Counted from the stretch's first letter, positions 15,439-24,975 are shown. The stretch is 42,273 nt of DNA from Aerococcaceae bacterium DSM 111020 (GCA_015863185.1 JACBXP010000016.1:1-42273), one strand, 5' to 3'. Program-made: numbers and translations. The notes: generated by a model not told the origin, from the letters alone.

Positions 15439-16398
15439 ATGAACAGAAAAAGTTTAAGGTCATTTATTTTATTTATTTTTGTGGGAGTCTTGTTTATATT
15501 TAGTCGGCAATTAAATATTGAGGCCATTAGTTATCCGCAGACGCTCGAACATTATTCAGGCGAGACTGAATTGAATGAACGTCCAGAGAGCATCGTTGTC
15601 TTAGATTATGCAGCTTTGGATACTTTGGATGCTCTAGGTGCAGGGGACCGCATTACCGGCATCATTCAAGGGGTACTGCCTGAACATTTGAAGCAATATG
15701 GAGAGTTACCAACAGTTGGAACGCCAAAGGAAGTTGACATTGAAGCGATTGCTAAATTACAGCCAGATTTATTGGTGATTGGGAATCGACAAAGTGAAAA
15801 CTTTGACCTATACCAACAATATTGGCCGACCATTGATGCGACAGTGTCATGGAGTGACTTATCGTCTGAAGATATATATACCGCTCGTGTCTTAGCATCC
15901 GTGGAATTACTAGGGATAGCGACGGATACAGAGCAAGAAAGCAAATCATTACAGGAAGCAATCATTGACAAAGTTGCTGAGAATAAGGATTTAGGAGCTG
16001 ATTTAGGGCAAGCCATGACATTGATGAGTAGTGGCGGAGAAGTGACGATGTATTCAGAGTCTTCACGATTTGCTCCGATATATGAAGTCTTCGGCTTTGA
16101 ACGTCCAGACATGTCAGTTACGGATCAAGGAGCACATGGAATGAAAATTTCATTTGAAACCATTCGTCAACAAAATCCTGATTGGATCTTTGTGTTAGAC
16201 CGTGACCAAGCCATTGGCAGACAATCTGAGGCACAGCCTGCTGAACAAGTCATGAATAATCCATTAGTTCATAGCACGAATGCTTATAAGAATGATCAGA
16301 TTATTTATCTCAACCCTCAGGAGTGGTATTTAGTGATGACTGGGGCACAAAATTATCAAAACATCCTAGATGAAATTGCTAACCAAATTCCAAAATAG
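15439..16398 (+). CDS. Iron-siderophore ABC transporter, substrate-binding protein (FatB/YclQ-like)
   Basis: The 319-residue exported protein captures an Fe(III)-chelate for import. After a hydrophobic N-terminal segment (about 8-25) the mature part starts with the FatB-type signature YSGETELNERPESIVVLDY and ALDTLDALGAG, followed by PTVGTPKEVDIEAIAKLQPDLLVIG, all typical of the class III helical-backbone binding proteins of FatB/CeuE/YclQ. Unusually, there is no lipobox cysteine in or after the hydrophobic segment, so it may stay anchored by an uncleaved signal or be released. The start follows AGAGAGGGTTCATATC. It leads an operon with two permeases and an ATPase. YclQ-like proteins bind petrobactin and catecholates; the exact ligand here is not predictable. 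Confidence 0.9.
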   Translation: MNRKSLRSFILFIFVGVLFIFSRQLNIEAISYPQTLEHYSGETELNERPESIVVLDYAALDTLDALGAGDRITGIIQGVLPEHLKQYGELPTVGTPKEVDIEAIAKLQPDLLVIGNRQSENFDLYQQYWPTIDATVSWSDLSSEDIYTARVLASVELLGIATDTEQESKSLQEAIIDKVAENKDLGADLGQAMTLMSSGGEVTMYSESSRFAPIYEVFGFERPDMSVTDQGAHGMKISFETIRQQNPDWIFVLDRDQAIGRQSEAQPAEQVMNNPLVHSTNAYKNDQIIYLNPQEWYLVMTGAQNYQNILDEIANQIPK

Positions 16399-16425
16399 GA
16401 GAATGATTCGAGAGAGCGTGAGTTC

Positions 16426-17409
16426 ATGCAAGAAAAGACAGTCAAAGGGTGGCATTATATAAGTGCTGTCCTTCTTTTATTCATATTATGTTTAATCTCC
16501 TTGTCACTTGGAACCGAAGACGTATCTTTATTATCCTGGTTACAAGGGCAAGTGAGCGATTCTGCAAAGGAAGTGATGATTGTTTCACGAATTCCTAGAA
16601 CTGTTTCGCTGGTATTGTCTGGTAGTGCACTGGCTATTGCCGGATTGATGATGCAAACATTTGTCCAGAATCGTTTTGTAGAGCCATCCACTACGGGTGT
16701 GACTGAGTCTGCAAGTTTGGGACTTTTAATCGTCACATTCTTAAAGCCTGAGATGTCTTTAATGGGGAAAATGTTATTTGCTACGTTGTTTGCTTTGATA
16801 GGATCTTTCATACTCATTACCGTCATCAATCGGATTGGAAAAGGGCATTTGGTTGTGGTGCCATTAATTGGCATGATTTTATCAGGCATTATTGGTGCCG
16901 TCGGAGATTTTTTGGCTTGGCAATTTAACTTACAAAGTATTCTTCAATCAATGAACTTGGGTGACTTTTCAGGGGTTCTCCAAGGTCGTTATGAGATTAT
17001 TTATATTGAACTTTTATTATTATTTGCAGCTTATTATTTTGTTGATCGTTTTATGATTATTGCATTAGGAAAAGATATTGCCACTAATTTGGGGATTAAT
17101 TATTCACTATTTATATTGATTGGCTTAGCACTCGTCTCATCGATTTCGGCTATTTCACTCGTTGTAGCAGGATCATTACCTTTTTTAGGGATGGTTGTTC
17201 CGAATGTCGTGTCGTTATTTTTTGGTGATCATTTAAGAGAAACCTTGCCATTAGTGGCTTTGGGTGGAGCGATACTTCTAATCGTCAGTGATATTCTCAG
17301 TCGACTCCTCGTCTATCCTGCGGAAATTCCCGTCGGTGTAGTGATTGGTGTATTGGGGTCGGGTACAGTGATAATATTATTACGCTATTATATTGATGGT
17401 CGCGTATGA
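16426..17409 (+). CDS. FecCD-family siderophore permease, first subunit (YclN/FatD-like)
   Basis: The 327-residue protein is a polytopic FecCD/BtuC-type permease with about nine or ten helices. Diagnostic stretches are SRIPRTVSLVLSGSALAIAGLMMQTFVQN near residues 49-77 (the conserved RxPR...GxxLaxxGxxxQ pattern), GTEDVSLLSW before it, and LPFLGMVVPNVVSLFFGDH near the ATPase-coupling loop. It lies 27 bases after the binding-protein gene, with a GAGAGAGCGTGAG ribosome binding site, and 18 bases before the second permease. Together with that protein it should form the heterodimeric membrane channel for the ferric siderophore. Confidence 0.9.
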   Translation: MQEKTVKGWHYISAVLLLFILCLISLSLGTEDVSLLSWLQGQVSDSAKEVMIVSRIPRTVSLVLSGSALAIAGLMMQTFVQNRFVEPSTTGVTESASLGLLIVTFLKPEMSLMGKMLFATLFALIGSFILITVINRIGKGHLVVVPLIGMILSGIIGAVGDFLAWQFNLQSILQSMNLGDFSGVLQGRYEIIYIELLLLFAAYYFVDRFMIIALGKDIATNLGINYSLFILIGLALVSSISAISLVVAGSLPFLGMVVPNVVSLFFGDHLRETLPLVALGGAILLIVSDILSRLLVYPAEIPVGVVIGVLGSGTVIILLRYYIDGRV

Positions 17410-17427
17410 TGGAAAGTGAGGTTAATA

Positions 17428-18411
17428 ATGGAAGAGATGATCACACTTTATCGGACGAATCGAAAAACCATTCAGAGACAATTAATGTATTTAGCTATTG
17501 TGGCTGTCATTTTCGTGTTATTTTTTTTACTTTATGATTTGGATACGAAAGCACCAATGATTCTTTCGTTACGTGGGAGCCGATTAGTAGGATTACTCGT
17601 TGTCGCTGTAAATTTAAGTGTTTCAACGGCTCTTTTTCAGGGAATCACCCAAAATCCTATATTAACGCCAAGTGTCATGGGTTACGAAGCTATTTATTTA
17701 GTGATCGTCACCTTACTGCTATTTTTAAGGAATAGCTTGAATTTACCGAGTATATCGCCTGCCATTTTATTTACTATCCAACTAGTTTTAATGGTGCTAA
17801 CGACCGTTACTTTATTCTCTGTGCTCTTACGCAGGACGAATACACGCGTTTATTTATTATTGCTATTAGGTTTGATTCTTGGGACTTTCTTGCGTAGTAT
17901 CGTGTCTATGTTGTCGGCTATCATGGATCCTAATGAGTTTATGATTGTACAAGATGCTCAAATGGCAAGCTTTAGTCTCTTGGGTTCACAATCTTTAGTG
18001 CTATCTGTTGGGATATCTGTTATTAGTTGGATTTGGCTTTATTACTATCGTTATCAATGGAACACATTGTTTTTAGGTCGTGATTTAGCGATTAATTTAG
18101 GCATTGATTATAGCAAGGCAGTGAAATTCTGTTTAATGAATATTGCAGTGCTTGTTGCTTGTTCGACTGCACTGGTAGGTCCACTGATGTTTTTCGGACT
18201 ATTGAGTACGCAAATGACCATTTATTATTTGAAGACCACCGAAGTGCCTTATTTTTTACCAGCTTGTGGATTAATGGGGATTATTTTATTAGTAGGTGGA
18301 CAAAGTTTGCTAGAACATGTCTTCAATCAGGCAACGATATTACCGGTGATACTTGAGATTTTTGGTGGCATTATTTTGTTGATGATGATTAAACGTGGGG
18401 TGAAGCAATGA
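17428..18411 (+). CDS. FecCD-family siderophore permease, second subunit (YclO/FatC-like)
   Basis: The protein (327 residues from the chosen start) is the partner permease. It has the same FecCD fold, with LRGSRLVGLLVVAVNLSVSTALFQGITQNPILTPSVMG as the conserved early block and GPLMFFGLLSTQMTIYYL near the coupling loop. I prefer the ATG at 17428, 6 bases after AGTGAGG, to the GTG at 17416, which lies inside that ribosome binding site. Its last codon overlaps the ATPase start by 4 bases (ATGA), showing translational coupling. The sequence is diverged from the first permease, as usual in the Ycl/Fat/Ceu systems. Confidence 0.9.
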   Translation: MEEMITLYRTNRKTIQRQLMYLAIVAVIFVLFFLLYDLDTKAPMILSLRGSRLVGLLVVAVNLSVSTALFQGITQNPILTPSVMGYEAIYLVIVTLLLFLRNSLNLPSISPAILFTIQLVLMVLTTVTLFSVLLRRTNTRVYLLLLLGLILGTFLRSIVSMLSAIMDPNEFMIVQDAQMASFSLLGSQSLVLSVGISVISWIWLYYYRYQWNTLFLGRDLAINLGIDYSKAVKFCLMNIAVLVACSTALVGPLMFFGLLSTQMTIYYLKTTEVPYFLPACGLMGIILLVGGQSLLEHVFNQATILPVILEIFGGIILLMMIKRGVKQ

Positions 18412-19166
18412 TTCAGTTAACCAATCTTTCTATCAGTTATCAAGACCACGATGTGATTCAGAATTTGAATCTCACTTTACCCGATAATCAATTGATTGCT
18501 TTAATTGGGTCAAATGGTGCAGGAAAATCAACATTATTAAGTGCGATTGGACGGATTACTCCTATTGATTCCGGCAGTATCATAATAGATAATCGAAATA
18601 TCAATGATTGGGCTTCAGATGATCTGGCCAAAACAGTTGCGTTCTTGAAGCAAGAACAGCAATTAATGATGCGGTTAAAGGTGTTTGATTTGATTCTCTT
18701 AGGACGATACCCTCACAGTAAAGGGCATTATAATGAGGCTGATTTTCAAGTTGTGGTTGATGTATTGGAGTCGTTGGATTTAGCTCCGATAGCGGATGAA
18801 TATTTAGATCAATTATCTGGCGGCCAAAGACAACGTGCCTTTATCGGAATGGTGATGGCTCAAGATACGAAATATATTCTACTAGATGAACCTGTCGCAG
18901 CATTAGATATGAAACATAGTCGGAATATGATGCGTTATCTGAAACAGTTAGTCCAAACACAAAACAAAAGTGTCGTCATGGTGTTGCATGACTTAAATCT
19001 TGCCTTGGGTTATGCGGACTATCTTATTACGATGAAAGATGGAGAAATTATTCATCAAGGAACAGTGGAAGATATTGCCACACCAGCATTATTTAGACAA
19101 TTGTATGACTGTGAAGTAACCATTTCGACGATTAATGGCCGAAAAGTTGTATATCCAGAACTATAA
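18408..19166 (+). CDS. Siderophore ABC transporter ATPase (YclP/FatE-like)
   Basis: The 252-residue ATPase powers the importer. It shows Walker A GSNGAGKSTLL (about 33-43), the Q-loop FLKQEQQ, the ABC signature LSGGQRQRAF (about 136-145), Walker B YILLDEPVAALD, and the switch His in VMVLHDLNLAL. The HDLNLA form is typical of the iron/B12 (FepC/FhuC) class. It overlaps the second permease gene by 4 bases and is followed by a compact terminator, so the operon is binding protein, permease, permease, ATPase. No siderophore synthesis genes are in the window, suggesting use of siderophores made by others. Confidence 0.92.
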   Translation: MIQLTNLSISYQDHDVIQNLNLTLPDNQLIALIGSNGAGKSTLLSAIGRITPIDSGSIIIDNRNINDWASDDLAKTVAFLKQEQQLMMRLKVFDLILLGRYPHSKGHYNEADFQVVVDVLESLDLAPIADEYLDQLSGGQRQRAFIGMVMAQDTKYILLDEPVAALDMKHSRNMMRYLKQLVQTQNKSVVMVLHDLNLALGYADYLITMKDGEIIHQGTVEDIATPALFRQLYDCEVTISTINGRKVVYPEL

Positions 19167-19173
19167 TACGATG

Positions 19174-19197
19174 AGACCCTCTTAAGGGTCTTTTTTA
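19174..19197 (+). terminator. Rho-independent terminator of the siderophore operon
   Basis: AGACCCT (19174-19180) pairs with AGGGTCT (19185-19191) around CTTA, followed by TTTTTT. Confidence 0.9.
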
Positions 19198-19305
19198 ATT
19201 GTTTATTGACCTCAAAATTTAGGCCATATCCTTTGGGGTTTGAAAAATATTGTGGTAGTATCACGGGGTACAGTTACTCAATATGCTTAAGAAATGAGGC
19301 GCTTA

Positions 19306-20034
19306 ATGATAGAATTTAACAATGCATCGAAGCGATACGAAGATCAACAAGTCTTAACAGATATTTCCTTTGAGATTAAAGAGGGAGAATTCTTTGTATT
19401 AGTTGGTTTATCTGGCTCTGGAAAAACAACCTTATTAAAGATGATTAATCAATTAGTTACTCCAGACACAGGTGATATCTTAATTGATGGACAACCGATA
19501 ACTCAATGGAACTTACGCGATTTGCGTTTGCAAATAGGTTATGTTATGCAACAAGGAGCATTGTATCCTAATCTAACTGTTAAGGAAAATATTTCATTGA
19601 TTCCTAAGATGAAAGGCTGGACGGCAGAAGACATAGATCAAGCATTAGAAAATTTGATGCCAAAGATCGGCCTTGATCCCGAACAATATTTATCGAAATA
19701 TCCTGATCAATTATCAGGTGGTGAAAAACAACGGGTGGGTATCTTAAGAGCGATTATTACTCAGCCTAAAATAATTTTAATGGATGAGCCGTTTTCAGCA
19801 TTGGACCCTTTAATCAGACGTGATCTACAAGAATTAACCAAAGAATTGCATTCTGAATTGGGAATTAGTTTTGTTTTTGTAACTCATAATATGCGAGAAG
19901 CAATTATGTTAGCAGATCGCATTGCGATTGTTCAAGAGGGACAACTAGTACAAATTGACACACCAGATAATATCTTGAAAGCTCCTGCGACTGATTTCGT
20001 CTATCGTCTTTTCGAAAGTGAGGACCTAATATGA
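19306..20034 (+). CDS. OpuC/EgtU-type ABC transporter ATPase without CBS domains
   Basis: The ATPase (242 residues from the chosen start) belongs to the osmoprotectant/quaternary-amine class: Walker [17 protein letters not shown]-loop [14 protein letters not shown], signature [14 protein letters not shown], Walker [17 protein letters not shown] and switch His in [11 protein letters not shown]. OpuCA and OpuAA usually carry a pair of C-terminal CBS domains that sense ionic strength; this protein ends right after the nucleotide-binding domain, as does EgtUA of the pneumococcal ergothioneine importer. I start it at the ATG 19306, 7 bases after GAGG; the ATG at 19294 overlaps that site. It overlaps the fused permease gene by 4 bases (ATGA). 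Confidence 0.85.
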   Translation: MIEFNNASKRYEDQQVLTDISFEIKEGEFFVLVGLSGSGKTTLLKMINQLVTPDTGDILIDGQPITQWNLRDLRLQIGYVMQQGALYPNLTVKENISLIPKMKGWTAEDIDQALENLMPKIGLDPEQYLSKYPDQLSGGEKQRVGILRAIITQPKIILMDEPFSALDPLIRRDLQELTKELHSELGISFVFVTHNMREAIMLADRIAIVQEGQLVQIDTPDNILKAPATDFVYRLFESEDLI

Positions 20035-21548
20035 GTGATGTATTGAATGAGTTTCAAGCCCGCTTTCCTGAATGGGTAAGTGCTCTTTTGGAGCATTTGC
20101 AGATTTCTTTGGTAGCGATATTGATTGCAATTTTAATTGCGATACCTGCGGCTATTCTTGTGATGCGTCATCAGAAACTAAAAGAATTTATCCTACAAAT
20201 GACAGGAGTATTTCAAACGATCCCTTCATTAGCCTTATTAGGACTTTTTATACCTTTCTTAGGTATTGGGCGAGTTCCGGCTATTGTGGCCTTGGTTATT
20301 TATGCGATTTTCCCTATTCTTCAAAATACAGTGACAGGATTCGAGCAAATAGATCCCGTCCTAGAAGAAGCGGGAACCGCTTTTGGAATGAATCGCAAAG
20401 AAAAATTATTAACCTATCAAATTCCTCTTGCAATGCCGGTGATAATTTCTGGAATTCGTACAACCACAGTTTTAATTATTGGCACAGCCACATTAGCTGC
20501 ATTGATTGGTGCAGGTGGCTTAGGATCCTTTATCTTATTAGGGATTGACCGCAATGATTCCGCTCTTATTTTAATTGGAGCCATTAGTTCAGCATTATTA
20601 GCTATTTTATTTAATATCTTATTAAAATGGATAGCTCGTTTACCTTTAAAACAAATGGGGTTAATTTTTCTAGCTGTAGTTCTCTTAACCGGTGCGTCAT
20701 TCATGCCCCAAGCTTTTCAATTTGGCGGGCAAGATACATTGGTTGTGGCAGGAAAATTAGGAGCGGAACCAGAAATTCTGATGAATATGTATCAACAATT
20801 AATCGAGCAAGAGACAGATATCGAGGTCGAGATAAAACCTAATTTCGGTAAGACATCTTTTCTTTATGAAGCATTAAAGTCTGGGGAAATTGATATTTAT
20901 CCTGAATTTACAGGTACAATTGTTGCGTCATTGTTAGAAGAGGATGTCGCAGTAGAAACAGATCCAGAAACGGTTTACCAACAAGCCAAAGATGGTATTT
21001 ATGCACAAGATGACTTAGTCTTACTGAAGCCGATGGACTTTCAGAATACGTATGCTGTGGCGGTGACGAAAGAGTTTGCTCAAGAAAATCAACTTGAAAC
21101 GATTAGTGACTTGCACCGTGTAGAGGACCAAAGTCAAGCTGGCTTCTCATTAGAATTTGCGGATAGACCGGATGGCGGTGTTGGTTTACAGGAAGTGTAT
21201 GGGTTAAATTTAGCAGTATCGACCATGGAACCATCACTTAGTTATAGTGCGATTGCAACGAATGATGTACAAATAATCGATGTCTATTCGACAGATAGCC
21301 AAATTATTGAATATAATCTGACCTTATTAGAAGACGACAAACAACTATTCCCGCCTTATCAAGGAGCCCCCTTATTGAGAGAAGAAACCTTGGCTGAATA
21401 CCCGATGTTAGAAGATATTCTAAATCAATTGGCAGGTAAAATAACTGAAGAAGAAATGCAACAAATGAATTATGCTGTCAATGTTGAAGGAGAAAGTGCC
21501 CAAGATGTGGCACATGATTATTTAGATTCAATTGGCTTATTAAAATAA
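20031..21548 (+). CDS. Fused permease/substrate-binding protein of an OpuC/EgtU-type importer
   Basis: The 505-residue protein joins two parts. Residues 1 to about 205 are an OpuCB-like permease with about five helices and the coupling motif [30 protein letters not shown]. After one more helix (about 208-228) comes an extracellular type II binding domain (about 235-505) starting [20 protein letters not shown] and containing [17 protein letters not shown], the hallmark of OpuAC/OpuBC-like ligand domains. The same fusion and size are known for EgtUBC, which takes up ergothioneine, and for some choline/carnitine systems. The aromatic cage cannot be assigned by eye, so the ligand (ergothioneine, betaine, carnitine or choline) stays open. 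Confidence 0.85.
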   Translation: MSDVLNEFQARFPEWVSALLEHLQISLVAILIAILIAIPAAILVMRHQKLKEFILQMTGVFQTIPSLALLGLFIPFLGIGRVPAIVALVIYAIFPILQNTVTGFEQIDPVLEEAGTAFGMNRKEKLLTYQIPLAMPVIISGIRTTTVLIIGTATLAALIGAGGLGSFILLGIDRNDSALILIGAISSALLAILFNILLKWIARLPLKQMGLIFLAVVLLTGASFMPQAFQFGGQDTLVVAGKLGAEPEILMNMYQQLIEQETDIEVEIKPNFGKTSFLYEALKSGEIDIYPEFTGTIVASLLEEDVAVETDPETVYQQAKDGIYAQDDLVLLKPMDFQNTYAVAVTKEFAQENQLETISDLHRVEDQSQAGFSLEFADRPDGGVGLQEVYGLNLAVSTMEPSLSYSAIATNDVQIIDVYSTDSQIIEYNLTLLEDDKQLFPPYQGAPLLREETLAEYPMLEDILNQLAGKITEEEMQQMNYAVNVEGESAQDVAHDYLDSIGLLK

Positions 21549-21562
21549 TATAGGATGAAACG

Positions 21563-21592
21563 AGTGTGGCTGATATTAGTCACACTTTTTTA
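21563..21592 (+). terminator. Rho-independent terminator of the OpuC/EgtU-type operon
   Basis: AGTGTGGCT (21563-21571) pairs with AGTCACACT (21578-21586; one G-U pair), followed by TTTTT. Confidence 0.85.
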
Positions 21593-21689
21593 ATTTAATG
21601 AGAATGGTGACTTTAGAAAGTTTATTTGACCGGGATAAGTATTAAAATCTTACTGTAAGCGGTGAGGCAATTAGTTCTTAACAATCGAA

Positions 21690-21708
21690 CTATAATTTTA
21701 AGTTATAG
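21690..21708. promoter_or_regulatory. Inverted repeat upstream of the OFA transporter gene
   Basis: CTATAA (21690-21695) and TTATAG (21703-21708) are separated by 7 bases and include a possible -10 TATAAT (21691-21696) with only weak -35 candidates. The dyad length resembles LysR-type sites, and a LysR gene is encoded two genes downstream. Confidence 0.35.
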
Positions 21709-21786
21709 CTTCAATTATTAGAACGTATTTGTAACCGTTCACAAATCACAGTATATTAAATGTATTATACAGAAGGAGGTTTGGTG

Positions 21787-22968
21787 ATGGAAAGAAAAGT
21801 CAATCGTTGGATTATATTGTTCGCTGCTATTATTACGAATTTATGTTTAGGTGCAGGATATGCATGGTCTGTATTTCAGGCGGCATTGTTGGATGCTAAC
21901 CCTGAATGGTTACAAACACAAACAGCCATTGCATATTCTATTTCTTTTGCGATGGTACCTCTAGGAATGATTATTTTTGGGCCGAAGGTCGATCAGAACG
22001 GTCCCAAACGTTATGTATTTCTTGGTGGGATATTATTTGGATTGGGAATGTTCTTGACCGGGTTTGTTCAATCAATCTTGATGCTATATGTTACTTATGG
22101 GGTCATTCTAGGGCTGGGAATTGGTGCAGCTTATGGTGCGGCCACTTCAGTTGCTTCAAAATGGTTCCCTGATAAAAAAGGATTAGCTGGTGGTTTAACG
22201 GCAGCAGGATTTGGATTAGGGCCCATTATATTTGCGCCAGTCGCAACTTGGATGCTGGAAAGCCGAGATATTTATTCAGTGTTTAAGATACTCGGTGTTA
22301 TTTTATTAGTGGTCATTTGTGGGGCCTCATTCTTCATGAAAAAAGCACCGGTTGTGGAAACGAGCCCCGGAACTGTCGCTCCAGAAGGTAAAAACTTTAA
22401 AGAAATGCTCAAAGAGAATAAGTTCTGGTTGTTATGGGCTATCTATACACTAGGGGCTACAGGCGGTATGATGATTATTTCATCAGGTGCTTCAATCGCT
22501 ACTAATTATGCTCTAGGAAATCCCGTCACGATTGTTATGCTTGTGTCGATTGCGAATACTTTCGGCCGTATTTTCTGGGGTTCTGTTTCAGACCGTATTG
22601 GAAGCTATCCCACGGTTATTGCCATGTTTATTGTGATTGCTACTGGCTTATTCTTGACGACCTTAACGCAGTCACTTGGTTCAATCGCTGGGATTGCTGG
22701 CTTGATGATGGTTGGCTTATCCTTTGGAGGTTTCCTCGGCTCATTCCCTGGGATTACGGCTGAGAATTGGGGCGTTAAACATGCAGGAACGAATTATGGA
22801 TGGATGTTTACCGCTTATGGTGTAGCTGCTGTCTTTGGACCAACGATTGGTTCGATGATTCTAGATCGCACCGGTTCTTACACTACCGCTTTCTTTATCG
22901 TTATTGCGATGGCCTTGATTGGGATTGTGTTACAATTATATTACTTAAAGCAATATAAGAATGGATAA
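21787..22968 (+). CDS. MFS transporter of the oxalate:formate antiporter (OFA) family
   Basis: The protein (393 residues from the chosen start) is a 12-helix major facilitator of the OFA branch, whose members carry oxalate, formate, lactate or other small carboxylates. It shows the OFA-type N-terminus RWIILFAAIITNLCLGAGYAWSVFQ, the loop GPKVDQNGPKRYVFLGG after helix 2 and GTNYGWMFTAYGVAAVFGP in the second half. A central loop (about residues 190-220) divides the two halves. I start it at the ATG 21787, six bases after AAGGAGGT; the frame is open nine codons further without a site. An MBL hydrolase, a LysR gene and a CoA-ester operon follow, suggesting uptake of the acid they use. Confidence 0.85.
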   Translation: MERKVNRWIILFAAIITNLCLGAGYAWSVFQAALLDANPEWLQTQTAIAYSISFAMVPLGMIIFGPKVDQNGPKRYVFLGGILFGLGMFLTGFVQSILMLYVTYGVILGLGIGAAYGAATSVASKWFPDKKGLAGGLTAAGFGLGPIIFAPVATWMLESRDIYSVFKILGVILLVVICGASFFMKKAPVVETSPGTVAPEGKNFKEMLKENKFWLLWAIYTLGATGGMMIISSGASIATNYALGNPVTIVMLVSIANTFGRIFWGSVSDRIGSYPTVIAMFIVIATGLFLTTLTQSLGSIAGIAGLMMVGLSFGGFLGSFPGITAENWGVKHAGTNYGWMFTAYGVAAVFGPTIGSMILDRTGSYTTAFFIVIAMALIGIVLQLYYLKQYKNG

Positions 22969-22985
22969 AGAAAGGAGAGGTAGCA

Positions 22986-23996
22986 ATGGAAGAGATTCTT
23001 CCGAATATATTTACCTTTCAAGTTGAATTACCGCAGAGTCCACTCAAAGCAATCAATCTTTATGTTATAAAAGATAAAGAACGGATAGTTTTATTCGACA
23101 CGGGTTTTAATCGTCCCGAATGTCAGGATCAGCTCTTGGAACATTTAAGTTATTTAGGTCAGCCTTTAGAAGATTATGAGCTAGTATTGACACATATGCA
23201 TTCTGACCATACCGGATTGACGCAACTTTTTGCAGAAAAAGGATGTCCAATTTATACGAGTAAAATAGATGGCGATATCGTCAATGCAATGGCTGAAGGA
23301 TCTTATTGGGATATGATGTTAGGATTTCGTGATTTATACGGGATGGAAGATGAAGAGATTACGATTGAAGATAATCCCGGTTATCGCTATCGCTTGAGAG
23401 AAACTTTCAACTTCCAAATTTTAACACCAGGGGATACCTTTGATATAGGTGACTATCATTTCACTATATTAGATCTTAAGGGACACACCCCGGGACATAT
23501 TGGGTTTTATGAAGCTGAAAAAGGATTTATTTTAAGTGGCGATACTGTTTTAGATCCGATGACACCAAATATAACTTATTGGGGCGAAAATGAACCGAAT
23601 ATTTTACAATCTTATATTACAACACTCGCCCAATTGAAGACATTGAATCTGAAATTAATGTTAGCAACGCATCGTAAACCGATCGATGCACCGAATGAAC
23701 GCATCGATGAATTAATTGCACACCATCAAGAGCGGTTACAGGAAATTATCGATGTGATGAAAAAAGACCAAGAGTATAGTGTGCGTGATGTGGCCAAACA
23801 AATTAGTTGGCGAATCAAGGCCAACCATTGGGATGACTTTCCTAAAGGTCAAAAATGGTTTGCTGCAGGTGAAACGTTGGCACATCTTGATTATCTTTAC
23901 CATCATGGTTTTATTCAGCGCACTGAACAAGCGGGCACTTTCATCTTTAGAAATCCCCACCAACGCATTGATATACCATTACCTGTGGGATATTAA
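22986..23996 (+). CDS. Metallo-beta-lactamase-fold hydrolase (LACTB2/glyoxalase-II-like)
   Basis: The 336-residue protein has an MBL domain with the complete two-metal set: THMHSDHTG gives H70, H72, D74, H75, then H171 in GHTPGHIGF, D186 in SGDTVLD and H229 in LATHRKPID. A C-terminal extension of about 100 residues (from about 240) has a winged-helix look, ending LDYLYHHGFIQRTEQAGTFIF, as in LACTB2-like hydrolases. Enzymes of this group cleave thioesters, esters or phosphodiesters. The gene starts 17 bases after the transporter behind AAAGAAAGGAGAGGTAGC, so they are cotranscribed. In a cluster with a CoA-transferase, a thioesterase role is attractive but is inference. Confidence 0.85.
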   Translation: MEEILPNIFTFQVELPQSPLKAINLYVIKDKERIVLFDTGFNRPECQDQLLEHLSYLGQPLEDYELVLTHMHSDHTGLTQLFAEKGCPIYTSKIDGDIVNAMAEGSYWDMMLGFRDLYGMEDEEITIEDNPGYRYRLRETFNFQILTPGDTFDIGDYHFTILDLKGHTPGHIGFYEAEKGFILSGDTVLDPMTPNITYWGENEPNILQSYITTLAQLKTLNLKLMLATHRKPIDAPNERIDELIAHHQERLQEIIDVMKKDQEYSVRDVAKQISWRIKANHWDDFPKGQKWFAAGETLAHLDYLYHHGFIQRTEQAGTFIFRNPHQRIDIPLPVGY

Positions 23997-24015
23997 ATGA
24001 AAGGAGTAAATCATC

Positions 24016-24921
24016 ATGGAAATTATTCAAATGTACTACTTTTATCATATTGTAGATAACAATTTTAATTTGTCTTTAACGGCGAAGCGATTACACATTT
24101 CTCAACCAGCATTGAGTCAATTCATTAATCAATATGAAGAAGCTAACGCCATCGACTTATTTGTTCGTGAAAAAGGTCGACTTGTAGGACTCACTGACGC
24201 AGGGAAGAAAGTTTATGATTTTGCGGTACAAATTACCAATATGTATGAACAAATGGAAGATGCGATCAAACAAGAATCCCTTAAGCAAAAAGGGGGGATC
24301 AGGTTTGGTCTGCCATCACTTATTTTAAGAGTTTATTTCTCAGAATTATTTCCTAAGATGATTCAGGATAATGTTGGGATGAATTTGCAATTGGTTGAAG
24401 ATGGATCCAATCAATTACGGGAACAATTAAACCGTGAAAATTTAGATATCGGCATATTAATTGAACCAACAGACTTGGATGATGAAAAATATGAACAAAC
24501 CATCATTCAAATTGATGAAATGGCAGCCTTTATGTCGGCCAATCATCCATTAAACAATGTCGAAAAGCTAGAATGGTCTGACTTGCAAGGTTATCCACTG
24601 GCGACTTTCAATGAAGATTATATTACCTATTCTCTGTTATGGAATAAATTGGAACAAGTGGGATTAACGAATCAAATTCGTTTTACTGCTTCCGCTTGGG
24701 ATTACCTTATCGAAATGACAAAAGAAACCAATATCGTCACCATCTTACCGCGTCCTATCTCAAAACATTTGGTAGAAGAAGACTTTGTGGTGAAGCCATT
24801 TTATGATGCGATTCCTTTTAATTTTTACTTATGTCGTCCACGCAAAAAGCGTTACTCAGGTTTAGAAGCATCCATTTACGAGCAAATTCTCGCTTATTTT
24901 TATCAAATTAATGAACAATAA
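24016..24921 (+). CDS. LysR-family transcriptional regulator
   Basis: The 301-residue protein has the LysR N-terminal winged helix-turn-helix (about 1-60) with SLTAKRLHISQPALSQFINQYEE as the DNA-reading part, a linker helix, and a two-lobed effector domain beginning GGIRFGLPSLILRVYF (about 94). It is intact, in contrast to the LysR gene at 13052. It starts 19 bases after the MBL gene behind AAAGGAGTAAATCATC and lies just before the promoter of the acyl-CoA operon. It is probably the local regulator of both the transporter/MBL genes and that operon, with the transported acid or its CoA ester as effector; this is inferred from position only. Confidence 0.9.
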   Translation: MEIIQMYYFYHIVDNNFNLSLTAKRLHISQPALSQFINQYEEANAIDLFVREKGRLVGLTDAGKKVYDFAVQITNMYEQMEDAIKQESLKQKGGIRFGLPSLILRVYFSELFPKMIQDNVGMNLQLVEDGSNQLREQLNRENLDIGILIEPTDLDDEKYEQTIIQIDEMAAFMSANHPLNNVEKLEWSDLQGYPLATFNEDYITYSLLWNKLEQVGLTNQIRFTASAWDYLIEMTKETNIVTILPRPISKHLVEEDFVVKPFYDAIPFNFYLCRPRKKRYSGLEASIYEQILAYFYQINEQ

Positions 24922-24946
24922 GTGAAGGCTTAGGAGGCTTCCTCTC

Positions 24947-24975
24947 TTGACCTTGAAAACGTTTTCAAATAAAAT
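24947..24975 (+). promoter_or_regulatory. Promoter of the acyl-CoA/CoA-transferase operon with cre in the spacer
   Basis: TTGACC (24947-24952) and TAAAAT (24970-24975) are 17 bases apart. The cre site 24954-24967 fills the spacer, so CcpA binding would directly exclude RNA polymerase. Confidence 0.8.
24954..24967. promoter_or_regulatory. cre site (CcpA operator), perfect palindrome
   Basis: TGAAAACGTTTTCA fits the cre consensus TGWAANCGNTNWCA at every position and is fully symmetric. It predicts carbon catabolite repression of the genes from 25019 onward. Confidence 0.9.

Noticed and set aside
19294..19305. Upstream start for the OpuC/EgtU-type ATPase
   Set aside because: This ATG overlaps the GAGG ribosome binding site that serves the ATG at 19306.
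20072..20548. A 158-codon frame overlapping the fused permease gene on the same strand
   Set aside because: Its translation is Cys/Ser/Tyr-rich with no family resemblance and lies wholly within the well-supported permease frame.
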